From Peromyscus leucopus (Eukaryota; Chordata; Mammalia; Rodentia; Cricetidae): 64,000 nt of DNA. Shown in pieces: positions 22,956 to 33,570 of this stretch. Each line of letters opens with the position of its first letter. Position 1 is the first letter of the stretch. The translations under genes and the position numbers were made by a program. The stretch covers positions 43,240,456 through 43,304,455 of the forward strand of contig NC_051070.1 in NCBI RefSeq assembly GCF_004664715.2, in the 5' to 3' direction. The notes beneath the pieces were generated by a model, which was not told where the DNA came from, did no database searches, and worked only from the letters and a program-made list of their open reading frames with translations.

Positions 22956-22967
22956 GGGGATTTCCCC
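22956..22967 (+). promoter_or_regulatory. Olfm4: NF-kB site upstream of Olfm4 TATA box
   Basis: GGGGATTTCCCC is a near-palindrome; its first ten bases fit GGGRNWYYCC exactly. It lies 9 bp upstream of the TATA box, about 40-50 bp before the inferred start. NF-kB control of human OLFM4 in myeloid cells is published, which supports the call. Binding in this species is inferred. Confidence 0.75.
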
Positions 22968-22984
22968 ATGGCCAGCGTGTGAAG

Positions 22985-22994
22985 AAAGAGGAAG
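22985..22994 (+). promoter_or_regulatory. PU.1-like ETS motif
   Basis: AAAGAGGAAG matches the myeloid PU.1 consensus core closely, about 70 bp upstream of the inferred Olfm4 start. It is compatible with neutrophil-lineage expression. This is motif evidence only. Confidence 0.4.
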
Positions 22995-23009
22995 CATTGA
23001 GGGAACGTG

Positions 23010-23030
23010 TGACCTACCCTAGGAGGGTCA
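23010..23030. promoter_or_regulatory. Everted nuclear-receptor half-sites, spacing 9
   Basis: TGACCT (23010-23015) and GGGTCA (23025-23030) face outward with 9 bp between. They lie about 100 bp upstream of the inferred Olfm4 start. Human OLFM4 is reported as retinoic-acid inducible through a promoter element. An everted pair at this spacing is not a textbook retinoic acid element, so the call is tentative. Confidence 0.3.
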
Positions 23031-26000
23031 GGACACCTGCAACCTGAGTCCTGTCCACACCTTGCCACTGAGCCTGTGCCATGCCCTTAGATACAGACCC
23101 CATCCCCCACCCCACTTCCGACAAATATTAACTCACACAAGTATCCTCAAGCCAACATCTGGTTTGAAGTTGATACTTCCTTGAAGGAGATGGAATCAAA
23201 GTAGCCTTTGTTGATGAAACAGTTTGGAGGCTCCAAGAAAAAAAAAAAGCAACCCTTGACCCTCTGCCTGGAAATGACTTCTGGGTATTCCCTCCCATTT
23301 TGCTGAATTCTGCCTTCCAGAGAGAGTGTGTGCAGCATGGGCTCACTTTAGAGACTGTGACTCCCCTCTAAGATGTCTGAAGCCTTCCTCTTCAGAACCT
23401 GCTGCCCTGGTTGGCTCTGGCCTGCTCCTTGCCTTGTCTGTTCTTATACCAAGTTCTTTCAACAACACCAAGAATTTGTTCTCCGGAGGTCCACACAGGA
23501 CTCTGCACTCTGTGCTTCTAAAGGAAAAGAAAGAACCCAGCCAAACAAGGGACCCAGATGGCCCACTGAATATTCCTCTAGATCAGGCTATTGCTCCCAA
23601 CCCAACCAAAGAAGCCCAATGGAAGCCTTTCTCTGACTTCCTTTGTCCCCTACTCTGTGTGGGCTAGCTGGGTATTCAGGACTCACTGGTCACTCCTCAC
23701 ACTAGTAAAAACTGCTAGGATGCCTTCTCTGTCAGCCAGCTGACCTGGCCCTGAGCTTCCAGCTCTCTGCATCTCTCCAACACTGCACACACCCTTGTGA
23801 CCTCAGCTTTCCTCCCTGAAGAAGGAGAAATGTATTGGCCTTTATATTAAAACCTAGTTCTGTCGCTCAGGAGCTGGTGGCCTTGGGCATGTCATTCAGC
23901 CTCTCTGTAGTTATAACAATGCCTAAATTATTAGAACTCAGTGGAATGGCATTTTGAAAGTTGCATATATATTTTAAAGTGTTATATAAATGTCAAGGTT
24001 CTTCTGGTTTTGTGTTTAATTCCCCAAAGCCTGGATCATTATGTAAGGTTATTGAGTTTACAACAAGAAAAGCAGGCAGAGTCTATACTCTGCCTTAGCC
24101 CATCCCAGGAGCATTTGGTAGACCTGGTTTGCAGGGTTCTTAACACAGCTTAACCTCATAAGCTTTATAGACTTTCCAGATAAACCATGTCTTAAACCCT
24201 TGTACATGATTCACATCCTCAGGGGTAGGGGTCGGCAGGAAAAATACAAGCAGGAGAATGGAAAGTAGAGAGAAGAGAAAGGGAAAAATAAAAGTCAGTC
24301 TAATTCTTTTAAGTACCTCCCAAAGGTCCCTTGGACTGTTCCCCTGGTCCAGAGCTCCACCCTGTCCCTGACTCAGGAGGACTGAATAAACTTGCCACTC
24401 AGACCAGTATCCACAATTTCAGCGTCCACATTGCCTCATCACTCAGGCTGATGGTGCTGCCTCTATCTACCATCCACACTGAAAAACACTTGTTGAGTCC
24501 CCTGCAGGTATCTACTCAAGCCAATAATACTCCTGTTCCATGGGACGTGAGATTGGAAGCAGCTAGAGGAGACCTAGAAAGGATGGGGACTCAATGCCAG
24601 AGGCTTTTTAGCATCAGCCAGCTATCATCAAGCCAAATGAAATCTGTGGTGAGGATCAAGGTCAGAGACAGATGACCCAAGTTTAGCTGTTCAAAGAGTA
24701 AAAAACATATTTTTAAGCTCATATCTCTCTTATTGTTCCCTATACGCAATTTCATGTTAAAAGTTCAATGAGCAACAAATTTAGTTTTAACGTAAGTAGG
24801 CCCTGTGCATATTTGGGATATATTTGTAATAAAATAAATGTTGTCAGTTTAATATTGAAATTGAACTAGATATCTCTTTTTTTTCTGGAGCTATTGAAGC
24901 AGGATGTAGACTGTGAAATTCATTATTCCCTGTTGGAAGTAATTCAGCCTTGGCCTTTTTGACAAAAAACGTTCTAGTCTCTTCAATGCTTAGTCCAAGA
25001 CAGAGAAAGCATAGGACAGTTGTGAGAAAGAAAACCAGTGCATTGAATTCATTGTACTAAGAATGAATGCTATCAATATGGATGTAGAGAAGAGAGCATT
25101 CCTCTACCTCCCATCTCGAGTCCCCTCTTCCTCCTGACTCCCACCAAAACAAAGGGTAAAATCTGTTCTCATTTGCTGGTAGCCTCTGCCTGTGACTATA
25201 ATGAGCCTTCCTTACCCCTTTTTCAAAAAGCATGTTGGACCCCTTGTCAGGAAAAAAATCTCTCATTAACAATGATTGCCTGTTGTCATGGCTACCTTTG
25301 AAGGCTTCTATGGTGAGTTCTCTAGAAGACTCCTTACCAGAGGGGTTGTAACCTACAGAGCAGAGGCAGCAGTTCTCCCCAGCAGAGGGGTGACTTAGCC
25401 GAGAGAACCAGCATCCCATTGTGCTTAGAAGCCGCTTTGTTCCTGGATGCCTCCCTGCTTTCAAACCTATATGGTAACCTCAGAGACACAAAGGCCTCAG
25501 TGATGCCTCCACAATGAGATTATTGTAACAATAGTTTGATCAGTTCCTCTGCAAACACCTTTGTTGTAAGAAGCAACAAGCCTCTTGTTATTTGACAGCC
25601 TCATAATATGACAAAGGGCTGCAAAGCGAGCACTGTTTTATTTATAAATATATAGCCCAACCTGGACTTCCCTTATAGTAAGGGGTCACCGAAACTCACT
25701 TCAGTAACACAGCATCCCTCCCTGACAGCTTGGAAGCTGGTGTTTGTGCACTCCGTGGGTAACTCACCAAAGCTGTCCTTCCTGCACAGGTGCAGCATAT
25801 GAGAAAGAGATATGAACTGATGTCACCTTAATTTAATCCTCCCGTTATAAAAAAAAAAATGACAAACACACTTTCACATGACTTCAGAAAAGAGCGCCCG
25901 TAGAGTATGTAATACATACAAAGATAATGCAAAGATAATGAGATAATGAGACAAGGCTTGGTTTACAGATTGACAATGAAAGCTGTGTTTAAATGACCCC

Positions 26001-26179
26001 TTCACATCAGTTGTTTACATCCCTAGAAATCATCTAATTTTAATAACCAAGTGTAAAAGTTCAAATCAATTGGCAGCATGTACTCATTCTGAGCCTTTTG
26101 TTAATAAGTAGGCTAGAGCCCAGTCCGTGGAGAATAGCAGACCTTATCATGAGTTCTAAAGAAAAAAGAAACTTCTGTG
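23031..26179. other. Olfm4 5' flank, no second gene seen
   Basis: Upstream of the proximal promoter. Apart from a MIR at 23845-24000 and short A runs I recognise no repeat or exon. Short open frames lack homology I can name. Confidence 0.5.
23845..24000 (+). repeat. MIR SINE fossil
   Basis: CTAGTTCTGTCGCTCAGGAG, GGCCTTGGGCATGTCATTCA, GCCTCTCTGTAGTTA and AAAGTGTTATATAAATGTCA match MIR. Confidence 0.7.
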
Positions 26180-26345
26180 ATCCCAGCACTCGGGAGGTAG
26201 AGGCAGATGAAGCTCTGGAGCTCACTGGCCATCCTGCCTTGCCTACTTGAAAAGCTTCAGGCAAATGAGACCCTGTCTCAAAATAAAAGATGGACACCGC
26301 CTGAAGAATGATACCATAGACTGACCTCTAGTTTGCACATCTGTG
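26180..26345 (+). mobile_element. B4-type SINE (partial)
   Basis: GTGATCCCAGCACTCGGGAG, CTTGCCTACTTGAAAAGCTT, GAGACCCTGTCTCAAAATAA and CTGACCTCTAGTTTGCACAT are in B4 order, leading into a CA-rich tail. Confidence 0.65.
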
Positions 26346-26467
26346 AATACACACAACACAAACACACACACAACACACAACACACACACACACGCAATAC
26401 ATACATGTACAACAAAAACACACAACACACACACATACACACACGAATACATACATGTACAACACAA

Positions 26468-26502
<35 letters not shown>
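26346..26502. repeat. Imperfect (CA)n tract
   Basis: Interrupted CA repeats with a duplicated ATACATACATGTACAACA segment. It grows from the tail of the preceding SINE. Confidence 0.9.
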
Positions 26503-26826
26503 ACAGGGGGGAGGGAAGAGGAGGAAGAGAAAAGAAACAAAGAAAATCAGAAAAAAAAGAGGGGGGAAACACACAATTGCTAAAGAAAATGTCTAGTCAT
26601 TTTCAACAGCAGGCCCTTTCAGGGATTAAACAAGTTGAACACAATTCCAGCTGCATGAACCCTGAGCAAGTACTAAACAGACCATGGAGACCCACGTAGG
26701 TAGGTTAACTGGGAATAACTGACTACATGGTAAATGTCTGGAGGAGAAAGATCATATTGTGACTGTAGCACCTAGACAAATACCTACCACTTGGTGACCA
26801 ATAAGTGTACACTAAGGAAAATACTG

Positions 26827-26855
26827 AATGAATGAATGAATGAATGAATGAATGA
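26827..26855. repeat. (AATG)n microsatellite
   Basis: About seven tandem GAAT/AATG units. Confidence 0.9.
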
Positions 26856-27889
26856 GTCGATTTAATAAGAGTTGTGAAGGAAATTCACAAATGACTACTG
26901 AAGAAAGCACAAATTGTTTAAGTTAGTGTTGAAGAAAGGGAGGTGAATTTTAAGCAAGAAAAATTACATGAGTAGAAGCAGGAACCCCTGAATTCTCTAG
27001 GCCAGGATTATGCCCATGCCCTTGAAGTCTTGTGTAGTCAGACCTCAGAACTCATCCTTTTGGATCAAACTCATTCTTGGGTTACTGTTCTTCAGTCTGA
27101 CTCAGACCCCCCAAAAAAATCAACATTTCTAAGACCTTCCTATACCAGGAACTTCCTTGACTTAGCCAACCCATCATGATGCAGAAAATGTTAACACCAG
27201 ATTACAGATTTCAACCAAATTCTTACATTTTCAGTTGTAGAAAAAAAATCACAAAATATTGACAAAACACAGATTGAAACTAGTTTTAAAAAGCAATAAT
27301 GGAAGCCAGAGCAAACTTCTGCTCAAATGGCAAAGGAGAAGAGAGATGGTGAATGGTATAAATATTAGTCTTTAAGAGAAAGAGGAATTTTCAGACTGAT
27401 GAGATACCATGGTGTTCAGGAGAATTTCTTCTGTCAAGAAAAAGCCTGTATCACCTCCAAGGACTCACTAGGGAGACATCACATTTCTGCACCCCAAAAT
27501 GGGCTCTGCCCAGAGACCTGGAACCAAGGATCTGAAATTTCTCTTGCCATCTTCAGACTACACTGAGACACTCCATCTCTTCAGTTCTCCTATATTCATT
27601 TTGCATACATTTTGAATACTGTGAAATGTTTTGTCTTCAAAGACCAGGTAAGTTGGCTTCTCCAACCAGAAGCAAAATGTTTTCTATTCTTACTTCTTTG
27701 CTCCATTGCTAAAGTTCTGCTTGCCTCACATCCAAGCCAGCTGAGTTCTTAGCAAGACCTGCTTTCTTCATAGCTGATTGCATGTGCCTAACCACATACA
27801 CTTCTCACTGTGAGAAAGATACAAGTTCTTGCTGGACCTGAGATGTTGCCACCAAGAGGTGCAGAGTTTAGCAATTTTAGCCTCTCCAG
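26856..27889. other. Intergenic, nothing recognised
   Basis: Unique AT-rich sequence without a supported gene or repeat. Confidence 0.4.
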
Positions 27890-28228
27890 ATTTAGTCAAA
27901 CATTCATTGCTATAACAAAATACTTGAGATAGTTGTATTGAAAAGGAGGAAAGCCTGGTTTGATCAATGGTTTTAAGTGTCAGTCCACAGTCACTGGGCA
28001 CCATTGCTTTGGGACTTGTTGGAAGGCCGCTCACCTTCCTTGCCACTAGAGAGCACTAGAGGAGATCATTGTCTCACAATACCCTTTGAGGATATACCTA
28101 CAATAATGTAAAGTTCCCATTGATATTCATCTTTTAAGATTTCTAGCACGTTCTAGTAACTCCAAGCTGAAGAACGAACATTGAACACATGGGCTTCTGG
28201 AGGACATGCCACATCTGAACTATAAGGC
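27890..28228 (+). repeat. Interspersed repeat, LTR-like
   Basis: It starts CATTCATTGCTATAACAAAA, continues through AAGTGTCAGTCCACAGTCAC and ACCATTGCTTTGGGACTTGT, and ends GAACACATGGGCTTCTGGAG with AACTATAAGGCA. The same family recurs at 54.90 and 58.38 kb. Family name uncertain. Confidence 0.55.
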
Positions 28229-28289
28229 ATGCCTTTAGCTTTTTTTGTCTCCATCATTTCCCTAAGAAAATCTTCTCAAGACCTGTGTT

Positions 28290-28540
28290 ATGGTCAGAAT
28301 ATTTATGTTCCCCCAAATTCTCGTGTTCAAATTCTAACCCCAATTATAATGATAGTAGGAGGCAGGCATTGGAGAGGTAATTCAATCATAAGGGCAAAGC
28401 CTTCATGGTGAGAATAATATCATTCTTTAAAAAGAAAAAAAAAAGGCACCAGCGAGGTCTTGAACCCTCTTTCCACCATGTAAGAATGCATCAAAACCTT
28501 GAAGAACACAGAAGAGGCCTCTACCAAAATCTGACCTGAT
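28290..28540 (+). repeat. Ancient mammalian repeat, unnamed
   Basis: TCAAATTCTAACCCCAATTA, ATGATAGTAGGAGGCAGGCA and ATTGGAGAGGTAATTCAATC fit a common old mammalian LTR-type repeat. An A-rich run lies at 28434-28444. Confidence 0.4.
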
Positions 28541-28544
28541 ATCA

Positions 28545-28715
28545 ACCAAGTATGAGAGGTCTCTAGATGTGGGACCTTGTGTGATTTGGAGGCCTCCTGC
28601 CCATGAAGGTGATCTGGGTATGCTGAAATGAATCTAATTCATTCTGTGAGGGTTAAGGGAGTTTCTGCAGGAGGAAAAATCTCCAAATGCAACTTGAAAC
28701 ATTTTCTAATCTCGG
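28545..28715 (+). repeat. Duplicated segment, copy A
   Basis: Direct repeat of 30255-30425. Shared blocks are CTCTAGATGTGG, GGAGGCCTCCTGCCCATGAA, GAATCTAATTCATTCTG and ACATTTTCTAAT (with one difference). By eye about 80 per cent identical. Confidence 0.75.
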
Positions 28716-28934
28716 CCACCAGAATTAGGAGTAAACTTCTGTTGTTAATAAGCCACCAACTCTGTAGCACTTTGATTTATCTGGTAAAAACTAAGATAGT
28801 CTTCAAATACTACCCCCAACCAAGATATCCAAATTCTGCATTTGATTTACTTAGAAGCAAGACAATCTACGAATTGAAAAGGGAAAAGTTCTCTAATTGC
28901 AAAATAACATCTCAGTCCTGGGCTTCACAAAATG

Positions 28935-29215
28935 GCAACCACTAGCCATATATGGTGTTTGGACACCTGAAATATGTTTGTCCAAACTAAGATATAAAAA
29001 ATATGTTGAATTTCAAAATAGCATAAAAAAAGGACTAAAATTATCTTAGTAATAATTGTACATTGACCTCATGTTGAAAGAATAAGTTTTGAAACCTTGA
29101 GTGAAATAAAATGTTTTATTAAAATTTGTTTCATCTATCCTTACTTTTTATTCAGCTGCTAAGAACTTTTTATCCCATCTGTGGCTCACATTGCATTTCC
29201 ATTGCAGAGAAAACT
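28935..29215 (+). repeat. hAT-like DNA transposon fossil
   Basis: ACACCTGAAATATGTTTGTC, CATTGACCTCATGTTGAAAG, TGAAATAAAATGTTTTATTA and GTGGCTCACATTGCATTTCC follow an old mammalian element related to MER3-type hAT repeats. An inverted copy lies at 33.3 kb. Confidence 0.55.
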
Positions 29216-30254
29216 TCATGATACGCTGTGTAGAGGATATTGGAGACCAACAGAGAGCCAGAGCTGTACCAGTGTCTCCCTCACAGAAAGTCAGCCAACC
29301 AGCTGAGCTGCCGTCACAGGACTTGAAACTAGAATTTCTTCACAAGTGTTCAGTGTTATGGAAGTTATCTCTAAATAGACTCAAGATGAAAGCAGATGTT
29401 TTCCTTTGTCTCCAAAAGCTTATCATAAGAGAAAAATGGAAACCGTGGCAATGATATTTGAGACCAAGTAGATGTATCAGGTAAGAATTCTTTCTCCAAA
29501 AGCAATCACATGCAATTTATCTGATTCCCACATGCTTGAAGATGAAGAGACTTCACACAAATGTCTATGCTTGGGGCTCCTTAGGGGAGGAAAGGAAGAG
29601 CGCATGACCCAGACATGATACTCCTCATGGTCACGGTGAGCTTAAGCTGTGGGACATCAGCCCTTCTAGCTGGCACACACCCAGATAGGCACAGTTCCTA
29701 GGATCCACACTTGATTTGTCCCTTTTGTGCAGGTGTCTGCCCTTGGGGATTCAATCATTACTTTAAGATTTCAAATTCGAACTAGAAATTTTTCTTTAAA
29801 AAAAAAAAGAATGCAATAATTTGCATATTGCATTTACCTTTCTCTCCTCAGGAGATAATGTGAGAAATGTACTTCCAAGTATAACAGGGTCTATAACAAA
29901 ACTTCAGATCTGTAAATTCTGGGAAACCACACCACCAGGAAGCCAATCGTAAAGCTGTTATTTAAATGGAACAAAAGCTAATGAATCACTAAATGAAGCA
30001 ATGTCCACACAGGTGCAGAAAAATTTTACAAGCAAATTTCACAAAACAATTGAATAGCTCTGCCCCCATCTGTGATTATGTGGGAGGATATTGGCTTATC
30101 CTCCCCGGTCCTCACTGGGCACTCTTTAGCTTACCCAGCCAACACTTACTGGAATGACTTGGCCCTTGTCCGGCACAAAGCAAAATTAAAAGAATGTAGC
30201 CCCCCTATCCAAAAATTAATTTAGAAATTTAGGTCAGCGACAGCAGTGCCTTAA
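29216..30254. other. Intergenic, nothing recognised
   Basis: No supported gene. The 87-codon open frame at 29191-29454 starts inside a transposon fossil and has no recognisable motif. Confidence 0.4.
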
Positions 30255-30425
30255 ACCAAGTTTGAGAGCCCTCTAGATGTGGAGCCTTGTGTGACTTGGA
30301 GGCCTCCTGCCCATGAAGGTAATCTGAATGTACTGAGGTGAATCTAATTCATTCTGGAAGGATTAAGAAAGTTCTTACTGGAGGGAAAAAAAATCTCCAA
30401 ATTAGACTTGACATATTTTCTAATG
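30255..30425 (+). repeat. Duplicated segment, copy B
   Basis: Second copy of the 28545-28715 segment, same orientation, 1.7 kb away. Homology appears to stop at both edges. Confidence 0.75.
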
Positions 30426-31029
30426 CATATCATCAAAACCCAGACTGAGTAGCATCAGGCAGAAGGGTATACAGAACTGGCACCTCTGTGCCCATCAAGA
30501 AACAATTGACAACTCACTGTTGGGACCTCAAGGACCCAGAAATACTGTGATATCAGGGCCAGAGGCTCATCTAATTTAATCACATTGCAAATTTTTTTGC
30601 GTTTCAGTTGCTATATAATGATATTACACGCTTTCATATTTTCTTGGTGTATGCAAATCTTGCTACTGTACTTAGAATGGCTATGGCTTTGATGTCATCA
30701 TGAAAATTTTATGAGATTATTTTTAAATAAGTACATTTGTACAACACTAACCTGAATTTTTTAAGCGTAGTGCTTTGTTCCAAGCCTCTGGTGATTAGAC
30801 TAACCATTACCAAATACAAATAGTCTACACCCCACCTTGACCCCATACCTCTCCTCCTCTCCCTGGGACAAATGTTTCCACTTTACTGTGCCTCTCCTTG
30901 GTTATGTTTCCATTTTGTGTGCATATGTGTTTAGGATTATATTGAGTTCCCGGACCTTCTAGAGTGGAGAAAAGAATAATATGCAGATTTGATTTGTAAA
31001 AAACTGTTCATTTAATTACAAATATTTGA

Positions 31030-32340
31030 TGAGAGTTCTATATACCAGGGGTTATTCTAGGTCCTGGGGGATACAGAAACAGAACTAATGAACTCTGCTT
31101 TCATGGATCTGGTGGGCACGTTAAGTAAGTAAAATAAACGCCATAGGAAATGAAGAAATAGGGGAAGGAAGTAGAAGATGCAACAGGTAGGGGCTGCATG
31201 TCCAAGCAGACTGGTCAGGGAGCATCTCCACCAGGAGTCACAGGTAGGGAGGAAACAAGGGAGAAAGACATGGGGCGGTCTGAAGAGAAAGCACTCCCCA
31301 AAAAGTAAGTGCGACACCTGGGAGAGGCGTGCCCCTGGACACAGCAAGGAGGCCAGTATGGCAGTCAAGGAATGAGTCGGAGGAGAGTGGTATGAGCTCA
31401 GCAGCCATCTTTAATGCCATTATGAGGATTTGGATTCCTGCTCTGGGTATGTGGAAGTTGTATGAGTACAGAACCAAGTCTGACTGACATTCTGGCTGGA
31501 TCTGCTCTGCTGAGATCAGAGAGTCCTGAGCAGAAATCAAAGTGGGAAACTGGGGTGAGGACCCCTGAGCTAATCCTGGCAGGGAATGATTGGGTTTCAG
31601 ATCAGGCGACAGGTGACCAGCTCTGGAGACAACACTGAGACATGGTCACATTCTGGATGAGACACTTGGTGAAAACTCTAGTCTGTGGGGGAGCTGAGGG
31701 GAGAGGATTCAGGGAGACTCTGAGGTACCCGCATTCAGCAAACAGAAGGAGGAAGTTGGCAACTGAAACGGAGACCACAAAAGGAGCACATTTGGAGGTG
31801 TAAAGTTGAAGATGGCTTTTAGATACCCAAGCACAGATAAAATGTAAGTGTTGCGTGTGATTCTGGAAGTGAGAGAGACCTATGCACATGATAAAGATTG
31901 GATAATTTTTAACATATTGGTGATGCTGAAAATAGCGAAACTCAATGAAAGCAGCAATAAGTACCAATAAAAAAGAAAAGACATGTGGGATCTTAAATCT
32001 GGAAAGATCTAAGAGTTAAAATCCAGACAGTGCAGAGCTCTCTGCCTAGGACACAGATAGGAGTGCCCATGAGGTCAGAGGAAAACCAGGCAGCTGTGAC
32101 GTCCTTGGAGCCAAATGAGGAAAGAATTTCAAGGAGGAGAGAGCAATCAACTGTGTCAAATGACTCAGCTGGGCCAAGGGAGATGCGGAGGCTAAGAATT
32201 GACACCTGAAGGTGTTGCATGTCGGTCATAGTGACCTTTACGAGCCCAGTGCCAACAGAGTCTGATGGACCTAGAAATATAATGAGGGGATTAATAGTGA
32301 AACAAGTTGTGGACACCAAAGATAGGCAACTCTGAGAAGA
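31030..32340 (-). mobile_element. L2 LINE fossil with reverse-transcriptase remains
   Basis: The left end gives the reverse complement of the L2 3' region (GGGTTATTCTAGGTCCTGGG, TCATGGATCTGGTGGG, then GGTCAGGGAGCATCTCCAC). On the minus strand, 32240-32060 still translates as a reverse-transcriptase piece containing SFDTVDCSLLLEILSSFG and WFSSDL. Family: CR1/L2 non-LTR retrotransposons. It is badly decayed and cannot be active. A22 lies at 32344-32365 just beyond its upstream end. Confidence 0.82.
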
Positions 32341-32365
32341 CTTAAAAAAAAAAAAAAAAAAAAAA

Positions 32366-33304
32366 GCACCAGACACTAGGACCAAGTGAGATACTGTATA
32401 AAAAAATTTGAATTTATGAGCACTACATAAATACTGGGTATGATTTTAAGAACTAAAACCTATCGTGTACTAAAAACATGGCTTGAAAATGTCAGCTAGG
32501 CTAAAGAATTATTGTATTCGATTAGAACTTTATTACCCTCCAAATACCATGTCCTTACTACACCCATGCCTATTGGAAGCAACCACTAAATCCTCAAGAA
32601 GTCAGAATTGAGAATTCTAGTGACAGTTAGGCAAGGCTTGTTAAGTTCCTCCACCCCACTTAGTTATACAATCAGCCCACAAAGGGCTGGATGAGGAAAA
32701 AATGAGACTTCTACACACAAAGGGAAGCTGCAATTAATCTCCCTGAGGGGGAAAAAATGAGGAAGGTTCTTTGTTCCCTCAGATTGTAAAGATTCTTGGG
32801 GAAATTCTGAAGCTAATCGGTACATCATGCTTGATCTCCTGTTCAAACACAAGGAGGAATTTCCAGCACCAAAGTGTCCTTCCCTACTGTTCGGAAGAGT
32901 AAACACCCCAGTGGCACCAGAGGAGGTCATTCATTGCTCAAAATGGAGTTTGCCCAGTTCTGTTCCAGATGTCATGTTAAACTTTGGTGAAAATGTGAAC
33001 ACAGGAGTTCAGTGTGCCTGCAAGAATGAGTCCTCAGGCTTAAAACGAGGTGCTCCATCCCAGATTACTCCATCTTTGGGGATTACTCCATCTTAGGGGG
33101 TCCACAGACCCCTGGCAGCTAGACCGGGAGAGCTGTGGAGTTGCACCTGGAGCAGAGGACTTGAGCTGAGGCTGAAGAGGACAGATGTCACGGATCCATT
33201 CACTAATCTGTTCTTTCAGCAGATGTGACTGACAGTATGTTCCAGGCCATCAGAGACCAAGACAACTGGAACATGAACCACAAATGCAAGCTGTCTTCAA
33301 TTTA
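32366..33304. other. Intergenic, nothing recognised
   Basis: No supported gene or repeat. A short direct repeat (TTACTCCATCT twice near 33064-33094) is the only local pattern noticed. Confidence 0.4.
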
Positions 33305-33570
33305 CAAGTGGCCACATGAAACAGGTGATTAAAATTAATAATATGTCTTATTTAAAACCATAGATCCTAAGATGTGTTTCAACAAGTTGTCAAAACTAAA
33401 AAGCAAAGACAAGAATATTCAACTACTTTATTTTTGGTACCAAGTCTTTGAAATCCAGGGTAGATTTTGTAGTTCCTGTATATCTCAATTCAGAGGTGCC
33501 ATAACAAGTGTTCAGTAGCCACCACTGGTTAGCAGTGGCTTCGGCAGACAGTGCAGCTCTAGACACGAAG
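33305..33570 (-). repeat. hAT-like DNA transposon fossil, inverted copy
   Basis: AAACAGGTGATTAAAATTAA, ACCAAGTCTTTGAAATCCAG, ATATCTCAATTCAGAGGTGC, and near the end GACAGTGCAGCTCTAGAC, are the reverse complement of the family seen at 28.9 kb. Confidence 0.6.

Noticed and set aside
22893..22997. In-frame upstream ATG extending Olfm4 by 35 codons
   Set aside because: It lies upstream of the TATA box and would place non-hydrophobic residues before the signal peptide.
26328..26574. Cys/Val-rich minus frames
   Set aside because: They are translations of the CA-rich tail of a SINE.
31057..31540. Overlapping minus frames of about 100 codons
   Set aside because: They lie in the decayed L2 3' region and do not form a continuous recognisable product.
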